Shown one piece after another: positions 42,575 through 52,190 of a stretch of 64,000 nucleotides of DNA. Numbering within the stretch: position 1 is the stretch's first letter; each line of letters starts with the position of its first letter. The stretch covers positions 62,001-126,000 of the forward strand of contig NZ_CAJXNN010000002.1 of assembly GCF_913057115.1 (NCBI RefSeq). Direction: 5' to 3'. Below the pieces are notes generated by a model, which did no database searches, had not been told where the DNA came from, and saw nothing but the letters and a program-made list of their open reading frames with translations. The position numbers were made by a program, and so were the translations under genes. Source of the DNA: an uncultured Roseovarius sp. (GTDB lineage Bacteria; Pseudomonadota; Alphaproteobacteria; Rhodobacterales; Rhodobacteraceae).

Positions 42575-43237
42575 TTATTCCTCAATCGGCTCGATCAGCT
42601 CTGGCCCTTCGGCGCGGTTGGAATTGACTTTCGGATCGACGCGCCAGAAACGCAGGGCATCCTCGGGCGCGGGCCGCATCAAGGGAGCCGCGCCATGCCC
42701 CGCCTCGCCCAGCCAGAGCGGCCAGTCGTCCGGCTCCAGGACAACGGGCATGCGGTGGTGGATCTTCGACATCGGCGCATTGGCGTCACAGGTGACAATC
42801 GCGCAGGTCGACATCCGATCCTCGCCTTGCCCCCAATCCTGCCAGACACCCGCAAAAGCCAAGGGCGCGCCATCGGTACGGGTGATGTACCATGGCAGGC
42901 GGTTGCCCGCGTCGTCCTTGGTCCATTCGTAAAACCCATCAGCCGGGATCAGGCAGCGGCGTTCGCGGCAGGCGGCGGCAAAGGCCGGTTTCTTGGCGAT
43001 GCTTTCGGCGCGGGCATTGATCAGCAGCGGGCCATCACTGGGGGATTTGTACCAATGCGGAATGAAGCCCCATCGCATCGCGCCAAGGCGCCGCCCCTCG
43101 CCGCCGGTGACCACATGCACCGCGTTTGTGGGACAGACGTTGTAATTGGGCACCTTTGGCAAGTCATTGGCCGGGGCTGCGGCGAAGAGTTGCGCCATGG
43201 CGTCCGAGGGGGTGGTTATGGCAAAGCGGCCACACAT
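42575..43237 (-). CDS. SOS-response-associated peptidase, SRAP/YedK family
   Basis: A 220-residue protein whose Met is followed at once by Cys2 (MCGRFAIT), which forms a covalent bond to abasic sites in single-stranded DNA after Met removal. NARAESI and the HHRMPV motif hold the conserved Asn, Glu and His. It protects stalled forks at abasic lesions. It lies three bases after the methyltransferase stop on the same strand. Confidence 0.92.
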   Translation of the reverse strand: MCGRFAITTPSDAMAQLFAAAPANDLPKVPNYNVCPTNAVHVVTGGEGRRLGAMRWGFIPHWYKSPSDGPLLINARAESIAKKPAFAAACRERRCLIPADGFYEWTKDDAGNRLPWYITRTDGAPLAFAGVWQDWGQGEDRMSTCAIVTCDANAPMSKIHHRMPVVLEPDDWPLWLGEAGHGAAPLMRPAPEDALRFWRVDPKVNSNRAEGPELIEPIEE

Positions 43238-43240
43238 GGA

Positions 43241-44434
43241 TCAGGCCAGCAGGCTGGAATAAAGCAGCAGGCCCCAAGGCGCGAGCTTGGCGTCGACCTT
43301 GCCCCATGTTGCGCCCATGGCGATCGGGTCTTGGCCCGTCGCCTGCGCGATCTGTGCCAAGGATCGACGGCCATTTATTGCGGCAATCAGCGGTGCGGCC
43401 TCTTTCGGCAGGGTCAGTTTCTCGCCGATGCCATCGGAACTGACCGGGATTTGCTGCCCCTTGGCGACCGCTTGGGCCAATGGGCCGGCTTGCACGCCTT
43501 TGAGGTGGGGAATGAGCGCGCGGTTGCTGCCGCGCGCAGGCTTGCGGGCCTCATCCGAAGCGGTGACATAGGCGGTATGGGTGCGGATCGTGCCATTGAG
43601 GCGCTCGGCTGTGGCCATGGCCGTAACCTCATCCATGCCTTCGGGGACGGGGGCGAAGCGTGTGAGGTCGTAAAGCGCAGGGCAGGTGAAGCCCGACAGC
43701 GCCCAGCCCGTGGTGCTGAGCGTGTCGATCAATTGGCGGACGTCATAGGACCGATCTTGGGAGTGCAGGAGCAGGTCATAGAACCCGGCGTCGCCATGGG
43801 TGTGGTCGTTGAGGTTGGGATTGACCTTGAAGGGGTGGCCCTCGGGCAATCGCTCCATAATTTTGCGCGCGGCTTTGAGGCGGTCTTTGGGGGGCATATC
43901 GCCGTAAAGGTCGCCAAAGGCCTGTTGCAGCGGGTAGACCCCCGACCGCCCGTAAGGCGCATAGACCATCATCCCCATACCGCCCCCCGGCGCCAGCGCG
44001 GCGCGCAGGGCGCGAAACCCTTCTTCCGGTTCGGGCAGGTGGTGCAGCACACCGCAACAGTCGATGTAATCGAACGATCCAAAGTCCGGCGCATCGAGAA
44101 GCGAGCCGGTGTGAAACGTGATGCTGTCGATCCCGCGCGCCTTGGCCCGCGCCTCGGCCACTTGGCGCGAGGCGGTGGAGAGGTCGATATAGGTGATCTG
44201 ACAGGCACGGCCCGCCTGTTTCATCACCGCGGCCAGTTGGATCAGCCCATCGCCGGTGCCGCCCCCGGCCACAAGCGCGCGCAGGGGTTTTGACCAATCG
44301 CGCGCCCCGCCCCAGAGGAAATGGTCCATCTCCAAGGGGTGTGAGGGGGAACCCATGATCAGGCGCTTGGCCTCATCCGCCGGGTCGCGGTGCGGATAGG
44401 GATAGGCCTCATATTGGTCTTTGACGGTGCTCAT
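43241..44434 (-). CDS. Class I SAM-dependent methyltransferase
   Basis: A 397-residue protein whose N-terminal half has a Rossmann methyltransferase fold: motif I LVAGGGTGDGLIQLA, then YIDLS, and IDCCGVLHHLPEPEEGF. The C-terminal ~120 residues (from about 275) are extra and of unknown function. YEAYPYPHRDP near the N-terminus is typical of a bacterial group of unassigned methyltransferases. ATG 44434 starts the conserved part; the frame is open to 44515 but would overlap the divergent DUF952 promoter. Substrate unknown. Confidence 0.83.
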   Translation of the reverse strand: MSTVKDQYEAYPYPHRDPADEAKRLIMGSPSHPLEMDHFLWGGARDWSKPLRALVAGGGTGDGLIQLAAVMKQAGRACQITYIDLSTASRQVAEARAKARGIDSITFHTGSLLDAPDFGSFDYIDCCGVLHHLPEPEEGFRALRAALAPGGGMGMMVYAPYGRSGVYPLQQAFGDLYGDMPPKDRLKAARKIMERLPEGHPFKVNPNLNDHTHGDAGFYDLLLHSQDRSYDVRQLIDTLSTTGWALSGFTCPALYDLTRFAPVPEGMDEVTAMATAERLNGTIRTHTAYVTASDEARKPARGSNRALIPHLKGVQAGPLAQAVAKGQQIPVSSDGIGEKLTLPKEAAPLIAAINGRRSLAQIAQATGQDPIAMGATWGKVDAKLAPWGLLLYSSLLA

Positions 44435-44535
44435 GGGTGCGCTTTCGGTGGTTGGTCCGTAGAATGCCCGGATTGACGGGGGGCGCAAGGGCGAAGCCGC
44501 TTGACCGTCGCGCATGGGCGGGGCATGACCGGGAC

Positions 44536-44874
44536 ATGCTGATTTACAAGATTTTCCGGGCTGACGAATGGCAGGCGTTGCGCGCCGAGACGGTCAGCCA
44601 AGGTGCCCCGGTCGACCTTGCCGATGGCTATATTCACTTTTCGACCGCCGAACAGGCCCCCGAAACGGCGGCCAAGCATTTCGCCGGTGAGGATGAGCTG
44701 ATGCTGGTGGCGGTTGAGGTCGACCGTTTGGGCGAAGCGCTCAAATGGGAAGTGTCGCGCGGCGGGGCGAAGTTTCCGCATCTTTATCGTGAGCTGCGGC
44801 TGGAGGATGTGGCATGGGCGCAGCCCTTGCCGCTGACGGGTGGCGTGCATGATTTTCCGGCGGGGATGGAATGA
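44536..44874 (+). CDS. DUF952 family protein
   Basis: A 112-residue protein of the DUF952 family (PF06108), with the starting pattern [15 protein letters not shown] and the conserved [14 protein letters not shown]. The fold is thought to be related to ADP-ribosyltransferase-like or glutathione-dependent enzymes, but no activity is established. Its stop overlaps pyrD by four bases, so it is translated with pyrimidine synthesis. Confidence 0.85.
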   Translation: MLIYKIFRADEWQALRAETVSQGAPVDLADGYIHFSTAEQAPETAAKHFAGEDELMLVAVEVDRLGEALKWEVSRGGAKFPHLYRELRLEDVAWAQPLPLTGGVHDFPAGME

Positions 44875-45929
44875 GCCTGTTTGAACAACTGGGCCTTCGC
44901 GCCCTGCGCGGGCTGGACCCGGAGCGCGCCCATAACGCGGCACTTTTGGGCCTGCGGGCGGGTGTTGTGCCGCTTCCGGGGCTTGTGACCTCGCCGCGGC
45001 TGCGGTGTGAGGTGGCGGGCCTGCATATGGCCAATCCGGTGGGCTTGGCGGCGGGGTTCGACAAGAACGCCGTGGCGCTGTCGCCCTTGTCGCGCGCCGG
45101 GTTCGGCTTTGTCGAGGTGGGGGCCATTACGCCGCGCCCGCAGCCGGGCAACCCCAAGCCGCGCCTCTTTCGTCTGTCCGAGGATCGCGCGGTGATCAAC
45201 CGCTTTGGCTTCAACAACGACGGGATGGAGGCGGCGGCGGGGCGTCTGGCCAATCGCCCGCGCGACATGGTGCTGGGCCTTAACCTTGGGGCCAACAAGG
45301 ACAGCGCCGACCGGGCCGAGGATTTCGCGCGGGTGCTGTCGCATTGTGGGCGGTATCTGGATTTTGCGACGGTCAATGTGTCGAGCCCCAACACCGAGAA
45401 GCTGCGCGATTTGCAAGGGGCGGCGGCGCTGCGGCAATTGCTGGCAGGTGTGATGGAAGCGCGCGATTGGCTGGAAAGCCCGATCCCGGTGTTTTTGAAG
45501 ATTGCGCCAGATTTGAGCGACGGGGAACTGGCCGAAGTGGCGGGCGTGGCGCAGGAGGCGGGTGTGGCCGCCATCATCGCCACCAACACCACGCTTGACC
45601 GCGACGGGCTGCACGGGCCCCATAAGGCCGAGGCCGGGGGGCTTTCCGGTGCGCCCTTGTTCGAGAAATCCACGCGGGTTCTGGCGAAACTGTCGGCGCT
45701 GACCGGCGGGGAAATGCCCTTGATCGGGGTGGGCGGCGTTGGCTCGGCTGAGCAGGCCTATGAGAAAATCCGCGCAGGCGCCAGCGCGGTACAGCTTTAT
45801 TCGGCGCTGGTTTACGAGGGGCTATCCTTGGTGCCGCGCATCGCCCATGGGCTTGAGGCGCTGTTGGAGCGTGATGGTTTTGGGAATGTGGCCGAGGCCG
45901 TGGGCACAGGACGGGGGGATTGGACATGA
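44871..45929 (+). CDS. pyrD: Dihydroorotate dehydrogenase (quinone), class 2
   Basis: Oxidises dihydroorotate to orotate at the inner membrane, passing electrons to quinone, in pyrimidine synthesis. The 352-residue class 2 form has the N-terminal membrane-associating helices, [16 protein letters not shown] (FMN site), [23 protein letters not shown] with the catalytic Ser, and a C-terminal [18 protein letters not shown]. It overlaps the genes on both sides by four bases, so DUF952-pyrD-arsC form one translationally coupled unit. Confidence 0.95.
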   Translation: MSLFEQLGLRALRGLDPERAHNAALLGLRAGVVPLPGLVTSPRLRCEVAGLHMANPVGLAAGFDKNAVALSPLSRAGFGFVEVGAITPRPQPGNPKPRLFRLSEDRAVINRFGFNNDGMEAAAGRLANRPRDMVLGLNLGANKDSADRAEDFARVLSHCGRYLDFATVNVSSPNTEKLRDLQGAAALRQLLAGVMEARDWLESPIPVFLKIAPDLSDGELAEVAGVAQEAGVAAIIATNTTLDRDGLHGPHKAEAGGLSGAPLFEKSTRVLAKLSALTGGEMPLIGVGGVGSAEQAYEKIRAGASAVQLYSALVYEGLSLVPRIAHGLEALLERDGFGNVAEAVGTGRGDWT

Positions 45930-46267
45930 TCACCATTTGGCACAACCCGCGATGCAGCAAATCGCGGCAGGCCTTGGCCCTGCTGGAAGGGCGCGGCGAG
46001 GAGGTGCAGGTGCGCCGCTATCTCGACGATGCGCCAAGCGCCAAGGAGTTGCGCCTGACCCGTGACACGCTGGGCCTGCGCGCGATTGAGATGATGCGCA
46101 CGGGCGAGGCGGCATTCAAAGAACTGGGCCTGAGCAAATCCGATGATGACGAGGCACTGATTGCGGCCATGGCCGCCAATCCCAAGCTGATTGAACGCCC
46201 GGTCGTCTTTGCCAAGGGACAAGCGCGGATCGGTCGCCCACCCGAAGCGGTGCTTGAGATTCTGTGA
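45926..46267 (+). CDS. ArsC-family reductase (thioredoxin-fold)
   Basis: A 113-residue protein with the ArsC/YffB-type start [20 protein letters not shown], where Cys in NPRCSKS is the catalytic residue, and [17 protein letters not shown] near the C-terminus. Both the arsenate reductase and the YfgD/Spx-like groups share these motifs. No arsenic resistance genes are nearby, so arsenate reduction is only a family guess. Confidence 0.82.
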   Translation: MITIWHNPRCSKSRQALALLEGRGEEVQVRRYLDDAPSAKELRLTRDTLGLRAIEMMRTGEAAFKELGLSKSDDDEALIAAMAANPKLIERPVVFAKGQARIGRPPEAVLEIL

Positions 46268-46327
46268 TTTGGCGTTGCGGTGAACCTCGTTTAGCTTAGC
46301 TCAAATCAGATTTACTTCGGGGAGCGG

Positions 46328-47971
46328 ATGACCACCACATCACAACGCAAAGGGCCGATGGCATGGATTGATGCCGTGGTCTTTGATCTGGCCCGGCAGA
46401 TGCGCTGGACCTTCCTGCCGCCCTTGATGGTCTATTTCGCCGCTGGCTTTTCCGGGCTGACGGGAATCGTCGGCACCTTTTTCGTCAAGGAATATCTTGA
46501 TCTCTCGGCGGCCTATCTGGCCGGGCTGGCGTTTTGGGCGGGCCTGCCTTGGGCGCTGAAGATGCCCTTGGGCCATCTGGTGGATATCATCTGGCGGTGG
46601 AAATGGCTGTTGGTTTACCTTGGCGCGGGGCTGATCGGGCTGAGCGTTTTCATCATGTATCTGGTGCTGACCCAGACCGAGATGATGGAAGCCGTGATGC
46701 CAATCAGCGCGTGGTATATCACCAGTTTCCTGATGGCGCCATGTGGGCTGGTGGTTCAGGACGCGGTGGCCGATGCCATGTCGGTCGAAGCGGTGCCGAA
46801 GGTGGATGCCGAGGGCAACCCCATTTCCGAAGACACCTCGCGCGCCCTGCATACCACCATGCAAACGCTGGGCCGATTTGCCCTGATTGGCGGGACGGTG
46901 GCGGTGGCCGTTCTCAACATCAACATGTTTTCCGGGATCGAGGATTTGGCCGCCGAGGCCAAGCGGCAGGTCTATGCCAATATCTACCTTGCCGCCTTGG
47001 CGATTCCGCTGGTTTCGGTTTCGGGCGTGATGCTGGCGGGGGTGCAGAAATGGCGCGCGCGGCACAACCTGCTGAAAACCGGCCTCTCGCCCGAAGCGGC
47101 CGACGCCCTGTTCGAGCGGCCGGACGAGGATACCAAGCCCAACCCGTGGTATTTCATCGGTGGCGGGGCCTTTGTGGCGCTAACGCTGGCCGTCGGACTT
47201 GGCGGGCTGCCCTATGGGCAAGAGATCATCTTTGCCGGGTCGATGGCGATTGTCCTGTTCCTGATGCGGCAGTTGATCGCGGTGCTGTCCCCGGCGAAGG
47301 CGCGCACGCTGATCGGCACGGCGGTGATCATTTTCATGTTCCGCGCCGTGCCGCGACCCGGTGATGGGATCACTTGGTTCAATATCGACGTTCTGGGCTT
47401 TGACCAACAATTCCTGTCGGTGCTGTCGCTGATCACCTCGGTATTGACCTTGGTGGGCATGGTCGTGCTGCGGCCCCTAATGGCGTCAAAGCCGATTGTC
47501 TGGATCATCGTCATGCTGACGATTGCGGGCGGTGTCCTGACCCTGCCGAATATCGGGCTTTATTACGGGATACAGGACGTCACCGCGCCCTTGACCGGCG
47601 GCGTGGTGGATGCCCGCTTCATCGCCATTCTGGACACGGCGATTGAATCGCCGCTGGGTCAGGTGGCGATGATCCCGATGCTGGCATGGATCGCACGCAA
47701 TGCGCCCAATGACCTGAAGGCGACCTTCTTTGCGGTGATGGCGTCCTTCACCAATCTGGCACTCTCGGCCAGCAGCCTGACGACCAAGTACCTCAACGAG
47801 ATTTTCATCGTTACCCGCGAGGTCACAGACCCCGAGACCGGGGCGGTGACAGTGCCGGCGGATTATTCGCAGCTTGGGGTGCTGTTGATTGTGGTGACCT
47901 TGATCACCGTGGGGGTGCCTTTGTTGGTGGTCTGGTTGGTGCAGCGCTCGCCGTTGCGGACAACGGATTGA
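46328..47971 (+). CDS. MFS-type carrier, BT1/folate-biopterin transporter-like
   Basis: A 547-residue polytopic protein with about 12 helices. AAYLAGLAFWAGLPWALKMP followed by LGHLVDIIW resembles the IGLPWIIKPLYG region of BT1-family folate/pteridine transporters; other MFS families are not excluded. It has a 60-base gap from arsC and its own weak ribosome site (GGGGAG). Substrate unknown. Confidence 0.7.
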   Translation: MTTTSQRKGPMAWIDAVVFDLARQMRWTFLPPLMVYFAAGFSGLTGIVGTFFVKEYLDLSAAYLAGLAFWAGLPWALKMPLGHLVDIIWRWKWLLVYLGAGLIGLSVFIMYLVLTQTEMMEAVMPISAWYITSFLMAPCGLVVQDAVADAMSVEAVPKVDAEGNPISEDTSRALHTTMQTLGRFALIGGTVAVAVLNINMFSGIEDLAAEAKRQVYANIYLAALAIPLVSVSGVMLAGVQKWRARHNLLKTGLSPEAADALFERPDEDTKPNPWYFIGGGAFVALTLAVGLGGLPYGQEIIFAGSMAIVLFLMRQLIAVLSPAKARTLIGTAVIIFMFRAVPRPGDGITWFNIDVLGFDQQFLSVLSLITSVLTLVGMVVLRPLMASKPIVWIIVMLTIAGGVLTLPNIGLYYGIQDVTAPLTGGVVDARFIAILDTAIESPLGQVAMIPMLAWIARNAPNDLKATFFAVMASFTNLALSASSLTTKYLNEIFIVTREVTDPETGAVTVPADYSQLGVLLIVVTLITVGVPLLVVWLVQRSPLRTTD

Positions 47972-48164
47972 AGGCAAGAAGGGCCGCGGCAAAGACGCCT
48001 CGCTCGTTTACCGTCTTGCCCGGGCTTGCCCCCGGGAGGGCGCATGGGTGCCGTTATGCGCCGAAGAAATGGTTCGAGCGCGACGGCGTAATATCCTGAA
48101 TGAGGGTTGCAAAGCCCTCCCAGGGTCGGGCGCGGCCCTTCTTTCTGCAATTACCGCCCAAACG

Positions 48165-48195
48165 CAAAAAACGGCCCGACCAACAGGCCGGGCCG
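48165..48195 (-). terminator. Rho-independent terminator of ileS
   Basis: On the minus strand CGGCCCG pairs with CGGGCCG over a short loop, followed by TTTTTT. It lies seven bases after the ileS stop. The remaining 190 bases before it, back to the BT1-like gene, hold only G/C-rich short palindromes. Confidence 0.85.
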
Positions 48196-48202
48196 CTTCG
48201 TT

Positions 48203-51109
48203 TTATCCAAGCGCCTCGTTGCAGCGCTTGCAGGTGCCGGGGTGCTTATGCGTGCCCACATCCGGCAGGATTTTCCAGCAGCGCTGGCATTTCTCGCCTG
48301 CGGCGCGTTCAAAGACCACCGTTACACCCTCAACCTCGGGCAAACGATATGCCTCATCGGGGCTTGGGTCGCCCGTCAGCACGATATCCGAGGTGATGCA
48401 GATATCGTGGAAGTTCACCGATTTCAGCGCCTCCAGCATCTCGCCCTCGCGGACATGCACCACCGGGGCGGCCTCCAATGACGCGCCGATCACCTTGTCG
48501 GTGCGCTGCACCTCCAATGCGGCGGTGACGACCCGGCGGGCGCGGCGCACCATGGCCCATTTCGCCGCCAGCGGCTCATCCAGCCAATCGGCGGGGGTTT
48601 CGGGAATATCGGTCAGGTGGATGGAGCTTTCCTCGCCCGGGAAGCGTTCAAGCCAGACCTCCTCCATCGTGAAGACCAGCACCGGCGCAAGCCATGTGGT
48701 CAGACGGTGGAAGAGGATATCCAGAACCGTGCGCGCGGCGCGGCGGCGGGCGGTGTCGCCATCGCAATAAAGCGCATCCTTGCGGATATCGAAGTAAAAC
48801 GCCGACAGTTCCACCGTAGCGAAGTTGAAAAGCTGCTGGAACACGCCTTGGAAATCATAGGCGTCATAGCCTTTGCGCACCACATGGTCCAACTCGGCCA
48901 GACGGTGCAGAACCCAGCGTTCCAGTTCCGGCATCTCCGCCGGGTCCACCCGGTCGCTTTCCTCGAAATGCGCCAAGGCCCCCAGCATGAAGCGCATGGT
49001 ATTGCGCAAGCGGCGGTAGCTGTCGGCGACGCCTTTGAGGATCTCCGGCCCGATGCGCAGATCGGCGGTGTAATCCGCCTGCGCCACCCAGAGCCGCAGG
49101 ATATCCGCGCCATATTGCTTGGTCACATCCTCGGGCGCGACGGTGTTGCCCAAGGACTTGGACATCTTGTTGCCCTTCTCATCCAAGGTGAACCCGTGGG
49201 TCAGAACCCCGCGATAGGGCGCATGGCCGATGGTGCCACAGGCCTGCAACATCGAGGAATGGAACCACCCGCGGTGCTGGTCGGTGCCTTCAAGGTATAG
49301 ATCGGCGATACCGTCGTCGGAGCCATCCTCACGGTCGCGCAGAACGAAAGCATGGGTCGAGCCGGAATCGAACCAGACATCCAGGATGTCATCGACCTTT
49401 TCCCACTGATCGGCGTCATGGTCATTGCCCAAGAACCGCTCTTTCGCGCCGGGCTTGTACCATGCATCGGCACCCTCTTCCTCGAAGGCCGCAAGGATAC
49501 GGGCATTCACCGCCTCATCGCGCAGAAGGTAATCCGGGTCGGTGGGCATCGCGCCTTTCTTGACGAAGCAAGTCAGCGGCACGCCCCAAGCGCGTTGCCG
49601 CGACAGCACCCAATCGGGCCGCGCTTCGATCATCGAATAAAGGCGGTTGCGCCCGGTCTTGGGTGTCCAAGTGACCAGTTGGTCGATCGAGGTCAGGGCG
49701 CGTTCGCGGATCGTCTTGCCGTATTGGTCCTGCCCATCGCCGACCTCGCGGTCGATGGCGGCGAACCATTGCGGGGTGTTGCGGTAGATAACCGGCGCTT
49801 TCGAGCGCCAGCTATGCGGATAGCTGTGCTTGATCTTGCCACGCGCCAGCAGGCCGCCGACGGAGGCGAGCTTGTCGATGATCGCTTTGTTGGCGTTGCC
49901 CTCTTTCCCCTTGCGGTCAAGAATGTATGTACCGCCAAAGAAGGGCAGATCGGCGCGGAAGCCGCCATCGTCCATCACGTTGTAGGTGATGACCTGCTCC
50001 AACATGCCCAGATCACGGTAAAGCTCGAACTCCTCCATCCCGTGGGAGGGGGCGCAGTGGACAAAGCCGGTGCCTTCCTCGTCGGTGACGAAATCGGCGG
50101 CGCGGAAATCGCGGGGGTCGTCCCATTCGCCGTTTGCGCCTTCGGCCCCGGCGAGTGGGTGGGCGAGGGAAAGCCCCGAAAGCTCCTCGGCGCTCACGCC
50201 ACGCACACGTTTCCACATGCTGTCTTCCAGACGGGCGCGCGCCATCACGTCCCCGGCCAGCTTGTCGGCCAGCAGGAAGCGGTCGCCGGGCTTGGCCCAG
50301 CATTCCTCGGGCGTGTCGGTGACCTCATAGAGGCCATAGTCAAAGCTTTCGCCATAAACGACGGCCTTGTTCGACGGGATGGTCCATGGTGTCGTGGTCC
50401 AGATCACCACGTTGGCGCCTTGCAAATCGCCTTCGGTGGTCACCGGGAATTTCACCCAAATCGTGAAACTTTCCTTGTCGTGGTACTCGACCTCCGCCTC
50501 GGCCAGCGCGGTTTTCTCGATGGGCGACCACATCACCGGCTTGGAGCCTTGGTACAGCGTGCCGTTCATCAGGAATTTCTGGAACTCCTCCGCGATGATC
50601 CGCTCGGCGCGGTAATCCATCGTCAGATAAGGCTTTTCCCATTTGCCGGTCACGCCGAGGCGCTTGAACTCGTCGCGCTGCACGTCGATCCAGCCATCGG
50701 CAAACTTGCGGCATTCCTGACGGAAATCGACGATATCGACCTCGTCCTTGTTTTTACCCTTCTTGCGGTACTGCTCTTCGATCTTCCATTCGATGGGGAG
50801 GCCGTGGCAATCCCAACCGGGGATATAGCGCGCGTCGCGGCCCATCATCTGTTGGGAGCGCACGACCATATCCTTGAGGATCTTGTTGAGCGCGTGGCCG
50901 ATATGCAGGTGGCCGTTGGCGTAAGGAGGGCCATCGTGCAGGGTGAAGGGCTTCCTACCCTCTGCTTTTTCGCGAAGGCGGTCATAGATGCCGATCTTTT
51001 CCCAGCGGGCCAGCCACTCGGGTTCGCGTTTCGGAAGGCCCGCGCGCATCGGGAATTGGGTTTGCGGCAGGTTCAGGGTGTCTTTGTACTCGGGCGTGTC
51101 AGCGCACAT
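48203..51109 (-). CDS. ileS: Isoleucyl-tRNA synthetase
   Basis: Charges tRNA-Ile and edits misactivated valine. The 968 residues carry the HIGH site in PYANGHLHIGHALN, KMSKS in GNKMSKSLGN, an editing CP1 insertion (about 170-390), and a C-terminal zinc finger with CQRCWK and CKRCNEAL. This is the bacterial type 1 form. It stands alone with a terminator at its 3' end. Confidence 0.97.
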   Translation of the reverse strand: MCADTPEYKDTLNLPQTQFPMRAGLPKREPEWLARWEKIGIYDRLREKAEGRKPFTLHDGPPYANGHLHIGHALNKILKDMVVRSQQMMGRDARYIPGWDCHGLPIEWKIEEQYRKKGKNKDEVDIVDFRQECRKFADGWIDVQRDEFKRLGVTGKWEKPYLTMDYRAERIIAEEFQKFLMNGTLYQGSKPVMWSPIEKTALAEAEVEYHDKESFTIWVKFPVTTEGDLQGANVVIWTTTPWTIPSNKAVVYGESFDYGLYEVTDTPEECWAKPGDRFLLADKLAGDVMARARLEDSMWKRVRGVSAEELSGLSLAHPLAGAEGANGEWDDPRDFRAADFVTDEEGTGFVHCAPSHGMEEFELYRDLGMLEQVITYNVMDDGGFRADLPFFGGTYILDRKGKEGNANKAIIDKLASVGGLLARGKIKHSYPHSWRSKAPVIYRNTPQWFAAIDREVGDGQDQYGKTIRERALTSIDQLVTWTPKTGRNRLYSMIEARPDWVLSRQRAWGVPLTCFVKKGAMPTDPDYLLRDEAVNARILAAFEEEGADAWYKPGAKERFLGNDHDADQWEKVDDILDVWFDSGSTHAFVLRDREDGSDDGIADLYLEGTDQHRGWFHSSMLQACGTIGHAPYRGVLTHGFTLDEKGNKMSKSLGNTVAPEDVTKQYGADILRLWVAQADYTADLRIGPEILKGVADSYRRLRNTMRFMLGALAHFEESDRVDPAEMPELERWVLHRLAELDHVVRKGYDAYDFQGVFQQLFNFATVELSAFYFDIRKDALYCDGDTARRRAARTVLDILFHRLTTWLAPVLVFTMEEVWLERFPGEESSIHLTDIPETPADWLDEPLAAKWAMVRRARRVVTAALEVQRTDKVIGASLEAAPVVHVREGEMLEALKSVNFHDICITSDIVLTGDPSPDEAYRLPEVEGVTVVFERAAGEKCQRCWKILPDVGTHKHPGTCKRCNEALG

Positions 51110-51446
51110 CGGTGACGTCCTTTGTCACTTGAATTTCGTCTTGGGGGGAGGGGCGGCGCGAAGGCTCATACGCCATTGTCCCGGCGGCTCGTATCACTCA
51201 GAGCGCCGGGCAGGTAATTCGAATGATGATGGCGAAGCGGGTCATCATGGGGCGCGTTATACGCCCCAGTTGGCGCAGCGTCCAGAGGGGGGCGGCACCG
51301 CTTTCTTCAAAAGAAAGCGGACCGAAATCTTTTGAAGATTTCGGCACCCGCGCAGGCCGTTGAAGCGCATGGCGGCATGATACTTCATCGCGCGTCATGG
51401 TTGCGTTCCATGCTACCCTTGCGCCACGCACCAAGCAGGAGGCCCC
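51110..51446. other. 337-base intergenic region between ileS and PPOX gene
   Basis: No gene is seen. It holds the promoter side of ileS and two adjacent perfect hairpins at 51298-51344. The PPOX start has a clear GGAGG ribosome site at 51438. Confidence 0.6.
51298..51344. repeat. Twin perfect hairpins with 10-bp stems
   Basis: CCGCTTTCTT-CAA-AAGAAAGCGG (51298-51320) and CCGAAATCTT-TTG-AAGATTTCGG (51322-51344) are each perfect, have three-base loops, and are one base apart. Each stem begins CCG and ends CTT at the loop. They lie within an intergenic region and look like short interspersed repeat units. Confidence 0.65.
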
Positions 51447-52079
51447 ATGTACACCCCGAAACACGTGATCACCTCGGTCGATGAAATCTACGCCGACATG
51501 CGGCAACCCTATGACAGCCAGATCAGGAAGTTCCTTGACCATATCGATGATCTTTGCCGCGCTTGGATCGAAAAGGCGACCTTCCTGACCATGGCCACCG
51601 TGGACAAGGCGGGGAATGTGGATGTCTCGCCCAAGGGCGACCCGGCGGGCTTTGTTAAGGTGCTGGACCGGCATACGCTGGCCATCCCCGACCGCCCCGG
51701 CAATCACCGCTATGACGGGTTTCGCAATATCCTTGAAACGGGGCGCGTGGGCCTGGTTTTTCTGGTGCCTCACCGCAACGAGGTTCTGCGCGTCAATGGG
51801 GCGGCTTGGGTGGTGCGCGACCGCGACGTGCTTGACCAATGCGCCATCAAGGGCCGGGTGCCGGATTTTGCCGTGATCGTCCGGGTGGAAGAGGCGTTTT
51901 ATCATTGTGGCAAATCAATCATCCGCTCGCGCCTCTGGCAGAGCGATCAGCACCCCAAGCCGGAAGGGTTGCCCACCTATGCCGAGGCCTTGATCGCCCA
52001 TGGGGAACTGTCCGTCAGCTATGATGAGATGGCCGCGCATTTGAAGAACAATGACGAAAACCGGCTTTATGACGAATAA
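51447..52079 (+). CDS. PPOX-type FMN-binding flavoprotein, MSMEG_1061-like
   Basis: A 210-residue split-barrel protein related to pyridoxamine 5'-phosphate oxidases. FLTMATVDKAGNVDVSPKGDPA, PDRPGNHRYDGFRNILE and VGLVFLVPH hold the flavin-binding pattern. The family is widespread with unknown substrate. The AGGAGG ribosome site gives a firm start. Confidence 0.86.
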   Translation: MYTPKHVITSVDEIYADMRQPYDSQIRKFLDHIDDLCRAWIEKATFLTMATVDKAGNVDVSPKGDPAGFVKVLDRHTLAIPDRPGNHRYDGFRNILETGRVGLVFLVPHRNEVLRVNGAAWVVRDRDVLDQCAIKGRVPDFAVIVRVEEAFYHCGKSIIRSRLWQSDQHPKPEGLPTYAEALIAHGELSVSYDEMAAHLKNNDENRLYDE

Positions 52080-52097
52080 CGCGTTCACTCGTTGCAC

Positions 52098-52140
52098 GCG
52101 TTCCGCCTTTGGCTGATGTCGAGAGTGAAAGGCGGAACGC
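52098..52140. repeat. Hairpin repeat with 17-nt CTGATGT loop, copy 1
   Basis: GCGTTCCGCCTTT (52098-52110) and AAAGGCGGAACGC (52128-52140) form a perfect 13-bp stem around a 17-base loop containing CTGATGT. A second copy at 63774-63820 shares the stem pattern, the loop length and the leading GTTGCACGCGT. It lies between the PPOX and haemoglobin genes, 19 bases after the first stop. Confidence 0.75.
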
Positions 52141-52190
52141 TTTAGGGATTGGCCTTGAAACCGCTCAGGCGCTGACGCATCTCTTGGCCT

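Noticed and set aside
47972-48160. Possible repeats in the gap after the BT1-like gene
   Set aside because: Only G/C-rich short palindromes without a second copy in the window.
49352-51115. A 587-residue plus-strand frame over ileS
   Set aside because: Antisense shadow of ileS; no start signal or known fold.
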